NCBI GenBank assembly: GCA_030159075.1
Contig: BROG01000266.1
Coordinates: 209,501 to 273,500, forward strand
DNA: 64,000 bases
DNA from: Atrina japonica
Lineage: Eukaryota > Mollusca > Bivalvia > Pterioida > Pinnidae
Reading direction: 5' to 3'
In this document: positions 61,872 through 64,000 of the stretch, one piece after another
Layout: every line of letters begins with the position of its first letter
Position numbering within the stretch: position 1 is the first letter of the stretch
Notes under the pieces: model-generated
Database searches by the model: none
Told to the model about the DNA's origin: nothing
The model's input: the letters and a program-made list of their open reading frames with translations, nothing else
Translations under genes and position numbers: made by a program

Positions 61872-62084
61872 ATTTACTGGAGACTTGGGTATGCAGTGTT
61901 CTCAATAAGAGCTGGCAGCAGGCAAAATTAATCACCTGTTGTAAAGATTTTGCCGGCTATGAGATTTCTGCGTCAGAATAAAATAGTATGCTATATATCA
62001 ATATCTGTATCAAATGTATGCCTTTTGCGGGCCCCCAGAGCCCTGGCTGTTATTTCTCCTTCCCCAATTTCAATTTTTACCCCC

Positions 62085-62200
62085 TACTGTATAGTTACTT
62101 TTATTTGTAGAGGATTTACATTCGCTATATTCCCAGTCAAACAAAGTACCACAAAATTAAATACCATGAATATATTCCCTTACAATAATGATACTGGTAT
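62085..62200. mobile_element. AT-rich repeat relic
   Basis: GTAGAGGATTTACATTCGCT, ATATTCCCAGTCAAACAAAG and TTAAATACCATGAATATATT resemble 24105-24215 (GGGGGATTTAATTTTGCTAT, TTAAATACCATTGAATATAA). The element's ends are undefined. Confidence 0.4.
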
Positions 62201-62203
62201 GTT

Positions 62204-62292
62204 TAACTCTCTCACCCCTGAATTTCAGAGTGGTATATTCTTTTCTATTGTTTAAGACCAGTCTATTGTAGTCTGTAGGGATAAAAGGGTTA
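62204..62292 (+). mobile_element. family E short element
   Basis: CTCTCTCACCCCTGAATTTC, TTCTTTTCTATTGTTTAAGA, CCAGTCTATTGTAGTCTGTA and AAAAGGGTTAA. Confidence 0.65.
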
Positions 62293-63064
62293 ATGATTGT
62301 GCGTATAATCATTATATTTTAGTATATTAACACCTTTCATGCACCGTGATACAGAAAATTTGATGGATTTTATTCAATTAATTTCGACTGAAAACCATCA
62401 AAATGTTGTTAATAAATTTGTATCGCAACAGACAGCAAAGTAAGTACCTCACTCTCCCTCGTAATAAAAAATGTCAAAAGAGCTTGTCCACCTTTTGTTT
62501 GTTTAATTAGCAGACTCATTGCAGTGATTCTAGGTGATTGCCTTCACTTAACTTAAGGCAGTCACAACTAGATTGGATTTGAAATATAGTTTATGCCCTC
62601 TTAATAGCTCTAGACATCATTAATTAGTCGTGTAACGGAACACAAAATTTCTACATTGGTCATCAATAACTGCACTTAGAATCGACAAGGGTATGATTAG
62701 ATTGTCTGTATTATTAATATGCTGAAATAAATGTAACGTCATATTCTGTCATATGTAAGAGTGCTTGTGATGGCTGATACAGTAGAACCACTTTTTCTTG
62801 TGTCATTTGCCACCTTATTTCATGCCACAATTTTTGAAAGTCCACTCTTCTAAATTTCCCTGTGATCTCATTTAAAGTTTCCCACAACCTATTGCCAAAT
62901 CCCTTTTTAATGCCAAATTTGGGCTGAAATGCATAGATCTACCAAGTTAAATTGGCACATGTTTACATACATGTGGAAGGCATTGTCTTCTATTCTAGAT
63001 TCGGTCAAATCTATTTTTTTTTTAAGAAGGGTAATTACTTTTCTTTGCTGAGTAAATTTAGACA
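62293..63064. other. no recognisable feature
   Basis: AT-rich intronic DNA. Confidence 0.5.
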
Positions 63065-63370
63065 TAGAAATAGACATAAAGACATAAATTTACAGAGACC
63101 AGTAAATCTCACATTCTCAGTTTTAACTCACAATGATCTCAATATTCAATTTGAAGTCCTAGATTTACACAGATCCGTGTTAATCTCACATTCACAGTTT
63201 TAACTCACAATGATCTCAATATTGAATTTGAAGTCCAAGATTTACACAGATCCGTGTTAATCTCACATTCGCAGTTTGAAGTCAGGGATCTCAATATTGA
63301 ATTTGAAGTCCTAGATTTACACAGATCCTGTTAGTTCATTCTCAGCAGTTTGGACTGAATATTGAATGAT
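63065..63370. repeat. 77-bp tandem repeat, about 4 units
   Basis: TCTCACATT recurs at 63107, 63184 and 63261, each with TCAATATTGAATTTGAAGTC and TAGATTTACACAGATCCGTG. The last unit has an internal deletion. Confidence 0.9.
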
Positions 63371-64000
63371 CTCAAAAACAGACCTAAATTCTCAGTGTGG
63401 ACTGAAACTGCAATTCAATAAATCTTGCATATTATCAGTGTTTTTACTGTGTCTTAGATTGCTATACATATTTATTTTGTTGTGGTTAAATCAAGTCCTG
63501 AATGTAATGGAATCTGACAATGAAAAATACACAACATGTCACTAGACACATCAGATTAGATATACCTGTCAGATTGCTGTGTTTCAAATGGACAGAAGGC
63601 TCCTTTCTAATTAGCGATTGTCCATCAAAGCTTTCGTGTCTTAATTTTGTATCAAAACATATCTTAACATCTGGAAAGTAAGATTTTTTTTTCCAGGACA
63701 CATTTCTTGGTTCAGCTATCATTAACAACAGGAGTTCTGAGAGTACTGATGAAATATTACATGTTCAGAGTTTTCCCTTATGCATGATTTCTGTGTCTCT
63801 GACCCATAAATTTTTTCAGTATGTACAAATTGAATATAAAGGAGTCCCTAAGGATGCACTAAAAGTAAAACAAACTCTATTCATAAAGCATATTTGAACT
63901 GGTTTTTAACCTGAGACTGAATATGGGTTTCATTGTTTTCATGTAATATCTTCAGTTTCATTGACTTTCAGATTTGATTGATGGTTAATTAAAAATTGTA
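63371..64000. other. no recognisable feature
   Basis: AT-rich DNA to the window end; a chance minus-strand ORF at about 63.5-63.7 kb has no known domain. Confidence 0.45.

Larger units (their letters stand above)
56163..64000 (+). other. downstream intron of the KIF13-like gene (runs off window)
   Basis: Starts GTAAGTGT in phase 1. No further motor-domain exon was seen in the remaining 7.8 kb. It contains minisatellites, SINEs and MITEs. Confidence 0.7.

Noticed and set aside
56163..64000. P-loop exon of the kinesin (GQTGSGKS)
   Set aside because: Searched by eye for an AYGQTGSGKS-coding stretch on the plus strand; none seen, so it probably lies beyond the window.

Overview
The window is eukaryotic nuclear DNA, most likely from a mollusc and probably a bivalve. 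The signs are AT-rich sequence, almost no long coding ORFs, recurrent ACATGTA-type words, tRNA-derived SINEs whose 3' part carries a GTGGGACGTTAAACAA-type tail, many short TIR elements (MITEs), and numerous minisatellites. The species assignment is an inference. No bacterial, phage, CRISPR, rRNA or true tRNA gene is visible.

The only gene I can identify is on the + strand: two very short exons of a kinesin-3 motor protein of the KIF13 / Khc-73 type (45573-45615, 43 nt; 56105-56162, 58 nt). They join in frame (intron phase 0) and encode the start of the motor domain just before the P-loop exon. Neither the initiator exon nor the GQTGSGKS (P-loop) exon was found. The window therefore reads as intron interior: at least 45.6 kb of upstream intron, a 10.5-kb intron, and at least 7.8 kb of downstream intron.

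Layout. 1-20 kb: scattered MITEs (families A, B, C, D), SINE J with SINE I inserted in it, an AT-rich block, and arrays of 18/24-, 35- and 50-bp units. 20-30 kb: 46- and 50-bp arrays, a 1.7-kb TIR transposon holding a broken ORF and a second transposon nested in it with a 10-bp target duplication, and a tandem array of SINE tRNA-like heads. 30-41 kb: palindromic MITEs, a degenerate minus-strand coding remnant, a SINE with a clean 13-bp target duplication, a (CT)n tract, and a pile-up of nested MITEs. 41-46 kb: a nearly invariant 30-bp x 45 array, a 28-bp array, and the first KIF13 exon. 46-56 kb: a Tc1-like MITE with a SINE in its margin, a second (CT)n tract, and a 3.35-kb family A element swollen by 33-bp tandem repeats and split by an 855-bp transposon; then a GT-rich array and the second KIF13 exon. 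56-64 kb: 70-, 21-, 39- and 77-bp arrays, SINEs and MITEs.

I see no multi-gene system. The most interesting signal is how the repeats arose: satellites growing inside MITEs and from SINE heads, with nested insertions that let their order be read.
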